Positions 1-9,290 of a stretch of 64,000 nucleotides of DNA are shown piece after piece. The notes under the pieces were generated by a model. That model did not search any database, was not told where the DNA came from, and was given only the letters and a program-made list of their open reading frames with translations. This stretch comes from a virus: positions 1 to 64,000 of the IMG/VR virus record IMGVR_UViG_3300022751_000016; one strand, given 5' to 3'. Position 1 is the stretch's first letter. The number at the start of each line of letters is the position of its first letter. Made by a program: the position numbers and the translations under genes.

Positions 1-375
1 TGTGCGGCGATATTTTTCTAAAGATGTTACTATTAATCTGAATTCATCATCCACACTCGTAACCTCTTTAATGGAAGACCCTAATCTACTATAAATTAAT
101 TCAGGAAGTTTCTTTTTACTTTTCATTAAAGTCTTACATAGTCTGAAATCAATTATAGAACAGTTAACTGAATCTATTTTTTTTAACTCAAAACAAGTTA
201 TTAATGAAGTTAAATTAGTATCTGAATCTATAGTTCTATCCATTAATTTTTGTGCTATGAGGTTTTTAGATATCCCTCTTAACACATTTAAAACATATCT
301 CCTAGATATATGTCCATCTGCTGTTAAATTTCGCAAACTGTTTACTACTCTTGATACTATTTCTAAATTTTTCAT
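1..375 (-). CDS. Partial virion protein gene (N-terminal 125 residues)
   Basis: The open frame begins at the ATG at 375 and runs off the left edge. The visible protein starts MKNLEIVSRVVNSLRNL and is mostly helical and basic. It contains the stretch LMKSKKKLPELIYSRLGSSI. This looks like a conserved small virion (ring or connector type) protein of Bacteroidota podoviruses; that is from memory and not tested. It has its own promoter (380-432) and the ATG lies only four bases from the -7 box, so the mRNA is probably almost leaderless. It is separated from the fibre operon by a terminator at 436-457. Confidence 0.75.
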   Translation of the reverse strand, partial: MKNLEIVSRVVNSLRNLTADGHISRRYVLNVLRGISKNLIAQKLMDRTIDSDTNLTSLITCFELKKIDSVNCSIIDFRLCKTLMKSKKKLPELIYSRLGSSIKEVTSVDDEFRLIVTSLEKYRRT

Positions 376-379
376 TTTA

Positions 380-432
380 CAAAAATACTTAATATTAACT
401 ATATTATAAAATTGGTTATTTTCTGTGTAATT
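380..432 (-). promoter_or_regulatory. Dyad-class promoter for the partial virion gene
   Basis: Read on the minus strand, the -7 box is TATTTTTG (387-380), the -33 box is TTTT (411-408), and the spacing is exactly 20. Two bases further upstream lies AATTAC-N7-ATAACC (432-414). The same dyad sits at the same offset at five other promoters in the window. Confidence 0.75.
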
Positions 433-435
433 AAA

Positions 436-457
436 AAGGGAACATTTCTGCTCCCTT
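436..457 (-). terminator. Intrinsic terminator of the fibre operon
   Basis: On the minus strand the stem AAGGGA / TCCCTT has a ten-base loop and is followed by TTTAATT. It lies 38 bases after the stop of the 432-residue fibre protein and just before the next promoter. Confidence 0.75.
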
Positions 458-494
458 CTTCACCAAAAATAATAGGAAAAACCACTAAACCTAT

Positions 495-1793
495 TTATAA
501 ATCTATTATTAACTCAAAAGGACTACTAAGCATTCCATCATCTTCAACTAAATTTCCATTTGTAGACCTTGTTTTAAATTGTAATGCATTAGCATTTAAT
601 CTAATGATATAAATACTTTTATTTTCAACAGTGGGGGTAATTTTAAAGTTAGCGTTAACTGGGATTGTAAAACTAGTGTTCATATTATAAACTCCTGCGC
701 TTAATCTGGTAAAACTAGAAATTACCCCCCCTGTAGTATTTTTAGATGTTGCGAATGTTGGGTTACTTGAACTATTTTGTGTTATCAATCCTCTTAAAAT
801 CAGAGTATCTGCTGTGATAGAATTACTTACTATATAGGGAGAGGCTATTGTTCCAGAACCTGTTATAGTTGTTCCAGAACCTGCTGTAATCTTTGTTTCG
901 CTACCATCAGCTATTGTGTTAACCGACGATATAGTGAAATTTGGATATGTTCCTGAAATAGTAGTAGCTCCTCCTTGTGTAAGTGTTACCGTTTGGTCTG
1001 GCGCAGTGTTGTTGAATGTTGTCCCTACCAAGGACATTGCCGTTCCTGCTGAGTAAGTTGTGTTAACTGAGTTTATTGTATAAGGAGTTGCTGTTGTTCC
1101 ATTACCTGTAACACTTGTATTACTTCCTGCTGTTATCTTTGTTTCTCCTCCATCAGAGGATACTACATAGGGATTTAAAATAGTTCCCGTTCCTGTAACC
1201 ACTCCATTCAATCCTGCTATAATTTTAGTTTCGCTCCCATCGGGAATTATAGCTTCTGGCACACTTAGATTTATATCATCTACTCCTTGTGTTATTGTAA
1301 CTGAACCATCTGTAGATTTTATTTTTCTTAAGTTAAATTGAGTGTTGTCTCCTACAACTGTAGAATTTTTATACACCTCTGCTCCTGTTCCTGTATTTAA
1401 AGTAGAGTAAGTTTTTTGATTAGCTTCTATGAATGTATCTAAAGCTGTTTCGTTTACTAGAATTGTTACAGTGTCTGTCCCTTGTGTTATATTTATTAAT
1501 CCACTTCCAACTAAAGTTCTTAACTCTTTTTTGCCGAGATTTGATACACCTTTATATATTTGAGAACCTGTTCCGACATTAATTAAGTTGAAGAAGTTAG
1601 TTGTTGACTCAAACCTATCACATATGTAAGCATCAAGCTGTTTTAATACCTCGTTCAAACTCTGCCCTTTTGGAATATTAGAGCAAGGTAAATCCTCAGT
1701 AAAATTTTCTACACATTCTGACTTGATTAAGATAGGGCAAGCACAACTGACTGTCTTACAAGTTCCTTTACATTTATTTTTACAATTACACAT
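495..1793 (-). CDS. Tail-fibre-like protein with Cys-rich N-terminus
   Basis: 432 residues. The first 20 residues carry seven cysteines (MCNCKNKCKGTCKTVSCACP), followed by a segment with PKGQSLNEVLKQLDAYIC that resembles the 115-residue protein at 4321-4668. The body is beta-rich with about four repeats built on GSETKITAGS-TVTGTGT-PYVVS, typical of phage fibre shafts of Bacteroidota. The C-terminal 90 residues look like a globular tip. I infer a receptor-binding or accessory fibre whose N-terminal Cys module is a docking domain. Last gene of the fibre operon. Confidence 0.75.
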   Translation of the reverse strand: MCNCKNKCKGTCKTVSCACPILIKSECVENFTEDLPCSNIPKGQSLNEVLKQLDAYICDRFESTTNFFNLINVGTGSQIYKGVSNLGKKELRTLVGSGLINITQGTDTVTILVNETALDTFIEANQKTYSTLNTGTGAEVYKNSTVVGDNTQFNLRKIKSTDGSVTITQGVDDINLSVPEAIIPDGSETKIIAGLNGVVTGTGTILNPYVVSSDGGETKITAGSNTSVTGNGTTATPYTINSVNTTYSAGTAMSLVGTTFNNTAPDQTVTLTQGGATTISGTYPNFTISSVNTIADGSETKITAGSGTTITGSGTIASPYIVSNSITADTLILRGLITQNSSSNPTFATSKNTTGGVISSFTRLSAGVYNMNTSFTIPVNANFKITPTVENKSIYIIRLNANALQFKTRSTNGNLVEDDGMLSSPFELIIDL

Positions 1794-1802
1794 ATTTTAT
1801 TT

Positions 1803-3086
1803 TTAATTATATACTTCTATTCTTATAGAATTGTTAAATAGTTTATCATCTGAATCTGTAAATGGTACAGTACCGTTATCCTGAGTTTTTACAACAATTA
1901 TATCGTCACTATTTCTGAATATTGAATAACTGCCAGTTGGACTAGATGGTGTTATTGATAAATGAGTTTTATCTACGGGAAAAGCTCCTACTAATGTCCC
2001 CCAATACATGCCTGTAGTAATTCTAGTCCAAACAATATTTCCAATAGAATTTTCTAAAGTATTAACTATTGGATTATCTGTGTCTGTTTGATTTAAGGTT
2101 GCTGAATATACTGTATAAGGTCTTAGTTGGTCTGTTGTTGCTAAAGTGTAACTTCCTGCTAATTTTGTAGGGTTTAAGTTATACACAGCTATTCCTGTAG
2201 CTACCCTATCTGTCATTATAAACTCATTCACCGCTCCAGAACTATTGCCAAATATTGTTACAATTCCCCCTAAATTATTAATTCCCGCAGAAATATTTTG
2301 GTCTAACTGATTTATAACTAATCTAGTTGGAGTTGTTTGTAATACTTGTGTAGAGTCTCCAGACAATAAATTCATTACTTTATTAACAGAAGTATTATTT
2401 ACCCCTAATACACTATCTAGACCTTGAGTACTTCCCCCAACTACTATATCCCCTGTACCAACAATAGACTCACCATTAATTGTTTTGAAGTCAGAGGTTG
2501 TAGCTAAGGTATAATCCTCTCCTTCTTGTTTAGCTGGAAAAAATAAATTTGTATTGGCTATAGGGTCTTTTATTAGAACATTGGTAAGGTTACCACTGCT
2601 TATATCTAGTTTTTCAAAAACTAAACCTTGTGACACATTCAGTTTTATTGTGTGACTAAATTCTTCCGATACTACTGCCATAGCTAAAATAGGTTCTCCA
2701 TTATTATCCTTACTAGCTATTAATCCACCTTGAGATGTAGTTCCATCTATTATAGCCATCCCCCCTTTATCAATAACACCCTGTAAATCCTGAGAACCTC
2801 CTAAAGAATTAATCACGTAAGGTTGTTCTTCTGTACCTATTCCATTGATTTCAACATTTTCTCCTGCTTCTATTTTTGTTGCGGAAATTTCACTGATTTG
2901 TTGGTCTTTAAAGATAAGAGATGAAGTTATAGCTGCATTTATTTCAGTTTGGGTTGAGCCCGCACTTATGTCGAGATATGTAATAGCATTTGGAGTTTGG
3001 ATACAGTCTGTAGAAATATAATTATTTCCACATCCTTCTTCTACTTGCTCTATTGCTGTTCCTGTATAACAATTTTTTATATCCAT
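1803..3086 (-). CDS. Tail-fibre-like protein, paralogue A
   Basis: 427 residues. Residues 1-65 are closely similar to the N-terminus of the next gene upstream: both have YISTxCIQTPNAIxYL and FKDQQISEI. A shaft repeat (AGENVEINGIGTEEQPYVINS) follows, then a different C-terminal half. The shared head plus divergent tail is the usual pattern of fibres that dock at the same site but carry different tips. It abuts 3086-4324 with a one-base overlap, so translation is probably coupled. Confidence 0.75.
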   Translation of the reverse strand: MDIKNCYTGTAIEQVEEGCGNNYISTDCIQTPNAITYLDISAGSTQTEINAAITSSLIFKDQQISEISATKIEAGENVEINGIGTEEQPYVINSLGGSQDLQGVIDKGGMAIIDGTTSQGGLIASKDNNGEPILAMAVVSEEFSHTIKLNVSQGLVFEKLDISSGNLTNVLIKDPIANTNLFFPAKQEGEDYTLATTSDFKTINGESIVGTGDIVVGGSTQGLDSVLGVNNTSVNKVMNLLSGDSTQVLQTTPTRLVINQLDQNISAGINNLGGIVTIFGNSSGAVNEFIMTDRVATGIAVYNLNPTKLAGSYTLATTDQLRPYTVYSATLNQTDTDNPIVNTLENSIGNIVWTRITTGMYWGTLVGAFPVDKTHLSITPSSPTGSYSIFRNSDDIIVVKTQDNGTVPFTDSDDKLFNNSIRIEVYN

Positions 3087-4324
3087 TACGTAATTCTTAT
3101 TTTTACCGTTCCGTTTGTATGGTACATTTGTCCAATTAATATCCCTCCTGTAGCAGCATCTACATCATTATTATAATTTTTACTTATAGTTGGTAAATAT
3201 TCTTTTGTTATAATAGCTTTTCCAGTAGAATCCGAAGTAATTAGAGAATTTGTTTGTTTAGGTATCGTTGTTAACCCAGTATCTAGACTTCTAAAAACAA
3301 TTCCACCTACACCATCTGCTAAGATTACATTGTTAGAGAGGGCTGTATTTAATCCTATTACTCCTCCTATCACTGTATTTCCTGAACCTGTTGTGATTCC
3401 TGTATTTAGTCTAGTATTTGGTACTATTAATGTATTATTAGAACCTGTTGTGATTCCTGTATTAAATGCACTTTGTGTTCCTAATAAAATATTGCCTGTT
3501 CCAGTGCTTAAATTACCTCCCGCTTGAAATCCTAATGCGATGTTGCTACCACCTGTTGTATTTTGCTGCATTGCCGCAAAACCTAGTGCTGTATTTCTAC
3601 TAGCTGTTGTTGAAAAATAAGATGCGCCTGTTCCAATAACTGTATTATCAGTACCTGTCGTTGAAGAAGCTAATACAGATTCTCCTACGGCTACATTATT
3701 AGAACCTGTCGTGTTTTTATTCAGTGAATTTCCTCCAAACGCTGAATTACTAGAACCTGTTGTGTTAGATGCTAAAGATTCAGAACCAAAGGCTGAATTA
3801 TAACTTCCTATTGTATTTAACTTTAATACAAATTTTCCTAATCCTGAATTACTAGTTCCTGTGGTATTTACTTCAAGGGCAGAATCTCCTATAGCAGTAT
3901 TATCTGTAATATTGTTATTTCCTTTACCTACTCTAACATCATTAATTAATTTATCAACTCCTCCTAATTCTTGTAAAGGTGTATTATCAACTATACCTGA
4001 TATACTGGAAGATACAGGTAGAAGTATCGAATTAATAATATATGGTTCTTCTTCTGTACCGACTCCTGTAACTATTACATTTTCACCCGCATTGACAATT
4101 GTCTCACTTCCATTTGGTATGGGAATCTCTGAAATTTGCTGGTCTTTAAACATTAACGCTGTAACTATGGCAGAATTTATTTCAGTTTGGGTTGCTGCTG
4201 CGGGGAGTTCTAAATAACTTATTGCGTTTGGAGTTTGGATGCAATTAGTACTAATGTAACTGCCATCGCATTCATTAGGAATCTGAGCTATACTTGTACC
4301 TTTTGTGCAATTCTTTGAATTCAT
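3086..4324 (-). CDS. Tail-fibre-like protein with YadA-type head repeats, paralogue B
   Basis: 412 residues. The N-terminal 65 residues are paralogous to the neighbouring fibre. From about residue 140 to 330 there are around twelve repeats of roughly 15 residues built on NTTGSNNVAVGESVL, matching the left-handed beta-roll repeats of YadA/trimeric autotransporter heads. This implies a trimeric, adhesin-like fibre. Its ATG overlaps the stop of the 115-residue gene by four bases. A role in surface attachment is inferred. Confidence 0.78.
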   Translation of the reverse strand: MNSKNCTKGTSIAQIPNECDGSYISTNCIQTPNAISYLELPAAATQTEINSAIVTALMFKDQQISEIPIPNGSETIVNAGENVIVTGVGTEEEPYIINSILLPVSSSISGIVDNTPLQELGGVDKLINDVRVGKGNNNITDNTAIGDSALEVNTTGTSNSGLGKFVLKLNTIGSYNSAFGSESLASNTTGSSNSAFGGNSLNKNTTGSNNVAVGESVLASSTTGTDNTVIGTGASYFSTTASRNTALGFAAMQQNTTGGSNIALGFQAGGNLSTGTGNILLGTQSAFNTGITTGSNNTLIVPNTRLNTGITTGSGNTVIGGVIGLNTALSNNVILADGVGGIVFRSLDTGLTTIPKQTNSLITSDSTGKAIITKEYLPTISKNYNNDVDAATGGILIGQMYHTNGTVKIRIT

Positions 4325-4668
4325 TCTGGACAGTTTTGTTCTTGTAAATTTTCTACTTGTTCTTGAAGTGTCTCTATTAAGTCCGCTTGTTCACTTAGTG
4401 TGTTTTGCATTTCACAAATCTTATTGTACATTTGCTCTATTACTGAACTTACTGTTTTTGGTTCTGTAAATGTAATACAAGTGTTTTCTAAATTTTCTAA
4501 GTTTATTTCTTCTTTTATCCCGTCGATTATAGAATATAAATCTTCTATCACTTCTTCCACGTCCAAACAATCATCCTCTGATAACGAAGAGTGTTCCGAT
4601 AGAGTTCCCTCATATTTTGTACATTTAGAGAAAGTTATACTCCCGCAAGTTTGTTTTATTTTTTTCAT
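4321..4668 (-). CDS. Small fibre-associated coiled-coil protein
   Basis: 115 residues, acidic. Cysteines are spaced along the chain (positions 8, 16, 34, 63, 88, 112) and the C-terminal third is a heptad-rich coiled coil (NTLSEQADLIETLQEQVENL). The segment around VSSVIEQMYNKIC resembles the docking module of the 432-residue fibre. It lies between fibre genes with a four-base overlap, so I infer an adaptor or chaperone for fibre attachment. Confidence 0.65.
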   Translation of the reverse strand: MKKIKQTCGSITFSKCTKYEGTLSEHSSLSEDDCLDVEEVIEDLYSIIDGIKEEINLENLENTCITFTEPKTVSSVIEQMYNKICEMQNTLSEQADLIETLQEQVENLQEQNCPE

Positions 4669-4670
4669 AG

Positions 4671-7454
4671 TTATATTATTTCTACTGCTTGAGATATTCT
4701 TGTAATAGATAAAATCTCTAAAGTTAAGTTCGCATCTGTAAATGATGTTACTGCTTGTAAGATATATCCATTTGGACTAGGTATAGAAGCTCCATCTGCA
4801 ATTGTAATAGCATTTAGATTTAATGTCCCCGAAGTTCTACCAGAAGGTAGAGTAAAAGGCATTACATATTGAAATCCACTTATAGGATTACTTAATATAA
4901 CATCTAATGCTCCGTTTGAACCAGAAGCTTTATTACTATAACCTATTTGAACTCTCCATATATGTACTTGACCATTAATAGGGTTTTCAATTAATCTTCC
5001 TGTTGGCGAAGTTCCTCTTCCAGAAGCAAAAAATCCTCCATAATTATTAGGTGTATTTTTAGGATAAGTTGTAGTTGGAGAACTTACTACAGTTGGAGTG
5101 GCTGCATTAATATCTAAAGTTTTTATAGTATCGGCAACAAAATTAATTGTTGATAACCCTGTATAGTTTACTTTTACTTGACCTGCTTCATTTTTTTTAG
5201 AATCAACATACGCCTTATCTACTAAACTCCTGTTGGTATATGTTGCTGATAAATCACTTTGGTAATCTATCTTTATTCCACTCTCCCAACCTGTAGACGT
5301 AGTTTTTATTATATTTCCAGATGTCGCTCCACCGTTAGCTATTAAAGAATTGTCATTTAACTGTACTCTATTTGTATATACGTTCGACGCATTTAAATTT
5401 GGTAAATATAAATGACCTAAACCATTAAAATATGTACCTGTATCGCCTCCGCTGCCATTGTAAATTTGAAAAACTCTATCTGTATCAGATGCAGAACCCC
5501 TCTGTATTGTCACAGCTCCTAATGCTGTAGTTGTGGTTATTTTTGGAGGTGATGAATTATACGCACTTTGTAAGTTTACCGCACTAGATATTGAAGATTC
5601 TACAAAACTTTTAGTAGCAACTCCGTTAGGCGTTGTTGGAGTTGGTGCTTCGGGTGTTCCTGTTAATATTGGCGAAGTTGTTAAAGCAATATTAGGTTTT
5701 GCAATGTCGATTGCTGATGATGTAACTACAATAGATTGAACATTTGCAAGTGATAGTTTTTCTACTTTTCCTAAGTCTGCTCCTGAAACAGTGTTTCTAG
5801 TTAAAAATTCGTATGTCCCTAAACTTTCAGTTGGTGAAGTGCCCAGGGTAAATGTACTTGTGGCTCTTACTGTACCTACAACCTCTAGTGCGTATCCGTT
5901 GTTTACAAGGTCGCTACCAGTACCGTTAGGATTTATCTTAATATTTCCTAAATTTCCGAAAATTTGAAAAGGAGTTCTAGCTCCCTGTCTTAAAAATAAA
6001 GACGTGTTTGTGTTTGATTGAAGAGATACAGAGGCTAAGGAACTAAATGTGCCTGAGATGAATCCTGTATTAGAAGTTAAACTCCCCTGCTTTGTTTCCG
6101 AAACCATGTTATTATGAATAACACTAGAGTCATTTGATTTTAAATCTAATTGTGATTTCACAGCCTGAACTGTTGGGTAAAGAGTATTATTTACTGTTGT
6201 AAAATCAGTTGCTTTGTTGGTTATACTTTCTTTACTATTTAATTGGGTTTGTATAGAACTAGTTGCATCATTATACAATTTTTGTAAATCACTCTGGTAA
6301 TTTTTATCAGTTGTTTCTGTTACAAGTCCTGTATTATAGTCTCCGCTTTGTGCTGTTATGTTGCCTGTTCTTCCAAATACACTAGAAACAGAATCTGTGT
6401 TATCTACTTTATCCCATATAGTTCCGTTACTAATAATCCAATCTCCTGTTTCATAGTCTTTTCCAGAATATGTGTAATTAGATTCTGATATAAAATACCA
6501 GCCTTCATTAGTTATACTGGGTGTTGGTAAAGCTGTTCCTACTAAAGTAGAGTCAGGAGAAGAAGTAATAATTATTCCATTGTACAGTCCTTTCCATTTA
6601 ACATTACCTAATAATGCATCATTCATTTGTAATAAAGGGACTTTACCATTCCCATCTAAGCTAGCAACGCCATTAATTACGCCCTTATCAGTTGTATTTA
6701 TTTTACTGTCTAAATCCGATTGTAAGTTTATTATTTCTGAAATAGGGTGTGTATGCGCCGATGGTGGGAATTCTGAAGGTATATTAATTAAATCTGAATA
6801 TTCTCCTGTAGTTGCAACTGTAGATAAATCACTAGGTTGGACTGCTGAAGCTATTTCTGATTTTTCATTTGGTGATAGTAATCCTGCATTTAAAGCTCCT
6901 GCTAAAGGTATCACAGCATCTGTTCCTGTACTACTATTAACTGTTCCACTAGTTGTAGATGGTGTGTAACTTAAATCCGTCCCGTTTAAATCTCCAATTG
7001 TTAAATATCCAACATCGTTTGTCAATTCTGAAATATTAGCTCCTGATTGTAAAGCAGAATTTATCTGAGATTGAATTGCTGCCGATAATTGTATCTGAAG
7101 TTCTGTATTTGTAGAATTTACTTCCAAACTGTTATTAGGGCTTGTTACAGGATTTACTTGCAACTTTCCATCATTTAAAGATAGGTAAACTTGATTATTT
7201 AATTGGGAGCTTACAAATGTGGATATATCAACTTTTGGGTTGGTTGTTGTTCCTGTTACACCTGTTCCTGTTACTGATAATACACTTCCTGTTGTAGTAT
7301 TGTCTGCTATAGGAACTGGTATGCCATTAAGGTCTGTTACATACAATTTAAAACTCGTAGTATTAGGAGTTAGTACAAAATATACTGAGTTAGGTACTAG
7401 AGCTGTAGATAAGGAAGTTACTCCAAAAAATTGTATGTCTTTTAATTCTGCCAT
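4671..7454 (-). CDS. Large tail-fibre / spike protein
   Basis: 927 residues, rich in Ser, Thr, Asn and Gly. It contains the fibre motif PSAHTHPISEI near residue 230, repeated coiled-coil to beta transitions (LQSDLDSKI, QKLYNDATSSIQTQLNSKE), and a compact C-terminal domain from about residue 790. The HTHP motif and overall build match long phage fibres. This is probably the main receptor-binding fibre. First gene of the fibre block after two small proteins. Confidence 0.8.
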   Translation of the reverse strand: MAELKDIQFFGVTSLSTALVPNSVYFVLTPNTTSFKLYVTDLNGIPVPIADNTTTGSVLSVTGTGVTGTTTNPKVDISTFVSSQLNNQVYLSLNDGKLQVNPVTSPNNSLEVNSTNTELQIQLSAAIQSQINSALQSGANISELTNDVGYLTIGDLNGTDLSYTPSTTSGTVNSSTGTDAVIPLAGALNAGLLSPNEKSEIASAVQPSDLSTVATTGEYSDLINIPSEFPPSAHTHPISEIINLQSDLDSKINTTDKGVINGVASLDGNGKVPLLQMNDALLGNVKWKGLYNGIIITSSPDSTLVGTALPTPSITNEGWYFISESNYTYSGKDYETGDWIISNGTIWDKVDNTDSVSSVFGRTGNITAQSGDYNTGLVTETTDKNYQSDLQKLYNDATSSIQTQLNSKESITNKATDFTTVNNTLYPTVQAVKSQLDLKSNDSSVIHNNMVSETKQGSLTSNTGFISGTFSSLASVSLQSNTNTSLFLRQGARTPFQIFGNLGNIKINPNGTGSDLVNNGYALEVVGTVRATSTFTLGTSPTESLGTYEFLTRNTVSGADLGKVEKLSLANVQSIVVTSSAIDIAKPNIALTTSPILTGTPEAPTPTTPNGVATKSFVESSISSAVNLQSAYNSSPPKITTTTALGAVTIQRGSASDTDRVFQIYNGSGGDTGTYFNGLGHLYLPNLNASNVYTNRVQLNDNSLIANGGATSGNIIKTTSTGWESGIKIDYQSDLSATYTNRSLVDKAYVDSKKNEAGQVKVNYTGLSTINFVADTIKTLDINAATPTVVSSPTTTYPKNTPNNYGGFFASGRGTSPTGRLIENPINGQVHIWRVQIGYSNKASGSNGALDVILSNPISGFQYVMPFTLPSGRTSGTLNLNAITIADGASIPSPNGYILQAVTSFTDANLTLEILSITRISQAVEII

Positions 7455-7474
7455 TTATTTTTATTATTTTTCAA

Positions 7475-7831
7475 TTACCACTCCTTCAAATTCCAACCAC
7501 AATCGCTTATAACTTCACAACACTTATCTTCAAAATGTTCCTCTGCTATTTTCATAACTTCTGAAATAGTTTGTTTTGGTTTTCTTTTTATACCGCAAGA
7601 TTCTTCTAATTTACCCTCTATTTTATCTTGAATAAACTCTATCATTTCACAATCGTCTGTACATAGAAGTCTGTGCATTTTATAATAGAATGACATTTTA
7701 TCTTCATTTACACCTTCTCCAATTTTAAAGTGTTTATCAAAAAAATATGCATCAGACATTTGAAGTAAATTCTTTTCTGCTTTTTCTAAATAAACCTCTC
7801 TATTTAAATATAAAATATTTTGTGCACTCAT
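7475..7831 (-). CDS. Uncharacterised 118-residue protein
   Basis: Not recognised. Mostly helical with a Cys-rich C-terminus (DKCCEVISDCGW) and further cysteines in the middle. It abuts the 180-residue gene upstream with no gap and precedes the large fibre, so it is probably a minor virion or assembly protein. Confidence 0.6.
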   Translation of the reverse strand: MSAQNILYLNREVYLEKAEKNLLQMSDAYFFDKHFKIGEGVNEDKMSFYYKMHRLLCTDDCEMIEFIQDKIEGKLEESCGIKRKPKQTISEVMKIAEEHFEDKCCEVISDCGWNLKEW

Positions 7832-8374
7832 TTAGATACAATTTTTACACTCAGTATACTTATTTAATATTGACCTAACTTCTTGAAAATTCCTTTGCCC
7901 TTTATAAAAATTACCCAGTTTTGAGTGGGATTCTGCCGTTCTTAGTAAAAATTCTATATCGGACATATCTTTTCTGAATTGTTTGTCGTTTTTATCATAC
8001 TCCAGTCCAACCTTAGTGTAAATTTTATCTAATTCAAGTCTAATATTATCTGTCTTTAAATAATATCTCGTTTTTTCAATATCTTCATATCCAGATTTTA
8101 CTGTAAATTGCCATATTCCGTCAGGAAGTGGCTCAAAATTTTGTTCTTCACATACTGACAGACATGACATTGCAAGATTTACACTTTGAAATATATTAAG
8201 TTTGTGTTTTTGAAAAGTGTGAGATATAGGACTTGAGGCTCCTGGAGGTGTAATTTCAATTACAGATGGTAAATTCTCTGCACCTCTCCAATTAGAATTA
8301 TCGCCCACCCAAATATGAGTAGGCTCTCCTGTAGGAATTATTGAAAAATTTATTTTTATATTTCCTATTTCCAT
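7832..8374 (-). CDS. Uncharacterised virion-type protein, 180 residues
   Basis: Residues 1-110 look like a beta-sandwich (PTHIWVGDNSNW, PDGIWQFTVKSGYE). The last 60 residues are helical and contain three cysteines near the end (TECKNCI). Located between the lysis and fibre genes. I judge it a conserved structural accessory protein of Bacteroidota phages, without a known function. Confidence 0.65.
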   Translation of the reverse strand: MEIGNIKINFSIIPTGEPTHIWVGDNSNWRGAENLPSVIEITPPGASSPISHTFQKHKLNIFQSVNLAMSCLSVCEEQNFEPLPDGIWQFTVKSGYEDIEKTRYYLKTDNIRLELDKIYTKVGLEYDKNDKQFRKDMSDIEFLLRTAESHSKLGNFYKGQRNFQEVRSILNKYTECKNCI

Positions 8375-8379
8375 TATAA

Positions 8380-8670
8380 TTAAGCTTTTATAATTCCAGC
8401 TTCTTTTAATTTTGTGATAAGTTCATCTAATTTTGCTTCAATATTATCTAATCTAGTTTCTACAATTGGTATAGCTGAGATTAAGTATGTTCTAACTGCT
8501 GCTTCGTCTGCAAAAGATGCAGGAACTGCTGTTATAGGCGTAGTTGTGCCGAGTGCTAATACATCTTCAGATGGTACTAGAGTACCTGCGTTTAAATCAG
8601 TTAATATACTTTTAAGTTTTTTAAGCTCGTTATAAAAATTGTAATCTTCTATTTTTTCTTGTGTTGTCAT
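8380..8670 (-). CDS. Small helical protein, possibly a head-fibre type
   Basis: 96 residues. A helical N-terminus (EDYNFYNELKKLKSILTDL), an Ala/Thr/Pro-rich middle (TTPITAVPASFADEA) and a C-terminal coiled coil ending in LREAGII-like KLKEAGIIKA. This layout resembles phage head-fibre proteins, but the match is only by appearance. It overlaps the endolysin start by four bases. Confidence 0.55.
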   Translation of the reverse strand: MTTQEKIEDYNFYNELKKLKSILTDLNAGTLVPSEDVLALGTTTPITAVPASFADEAAVRTYLISAIPIVETRLDNIEAKLDELITKLKEAGIIKA

Positions 8671-9290
8671 TTTTTAAATATTTTTTTATATTTTAGTAAT
8701 AGTTCTGCTCTGTGTTTATATCCGTTTGCATCACCAATTGTTTTTGTTAGCTTACCTATATTTATGAGGTCACTAATTGCATCTAAATTATCTCGGTCAG
8801 CATATTTATTTAAATCGTTTTTTTTCCAAAACCATAAACTTGCTAAGAGAGCACTTGCTTCATCTAATAATAAGTCTGGATTGTTTTCAAAATCTATTCC
8901 CGTATCTTTACTTAATTCTCTATAATTACCTCTGAAAGTTATTCCTATGTACCCTCCTGCCCTGTACTTCCAACCATCTCCTGAAACTTCACTGCCATTA
9001 CCTACTCTGTTTGAATACAAGAAGTTTGCAATTTTTTGAGGATTTCCTGTAATTTCTAATACTTTTTTCTTTTCTTCTGGTGATAACCACCCATCTTTAT
9101 TTCTATCAAATCTTGACTTAAACACTTCTATTAATCTTTTAGTTGAGTAATTCATATTTTCTCTAACTAATTTTAGATTGGATTCGTGTTCTAATTGTGT
9201 CCAAAAATGTTGTAATCTTAGTGGAGTATTTATACCATACTTTTTTAAAAGCGTCGGATATTTTTTAGTTAGTGTCTCTGCTGTTGTCAT
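8667..9290 (-). CDS. Endolysin, GH19 chitinase-like fold with an EF-hand loop
   Basis: 207 residues. GH19 hallmarks are seen: LEHES (catalytic Glu about residue 36), MNYSTKRLIEVF, NPQKIANFLYSNRVGNG, and GWKYRAGGYIGITFRGNYREL. GH19 phage enzymes cleave the glycan strands of peptidoglycan. Residues 62-73 (DRNKDGWLSPEE) are inserted between the first helices and fit a calcium-binding EF-hand loop: D at 1 and 5, N at 3, G at 6, L at 8, S at 9, E at 12. There is no signal peptide, so export should need the neighbouring holin-like protein. It overlaps the holin-like gene by four bases. Confidence 0.88.
   Translation of the reverse strand: MTTAETLTKKYPTLLKKYGINTPLRLQHFWTQLEHESNLKLVRENMNYSTKRLIEVFKSRFDRNKDGWLSPEEKKKVLEITGNPQKIANFLYSNRVGNGSEVSGDGWKYRAGGYIGITFRGNYRELSKDTGIDFENNPDLLLDEASALLASLWFWKKNDLNKYADRDNLDAISDLINIGKLTKTIGDANGYKHRAELLLKYKKIFKK

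Noticed and set aside
3400-3900. Short regularly spaced DNA repeats, CRISPR-like at first sight
   Set aside because: They are codon-level echoes of the YadA-type protein repeats in the fibre gene, with no constant repeat and spacer structure.
412-7512. Several plus-strand open frames inside the fibre genes
   Set aside because: They are antisense shadows of Thr/Val/Gly-rich coding repeats and lack promoters or start contexts.
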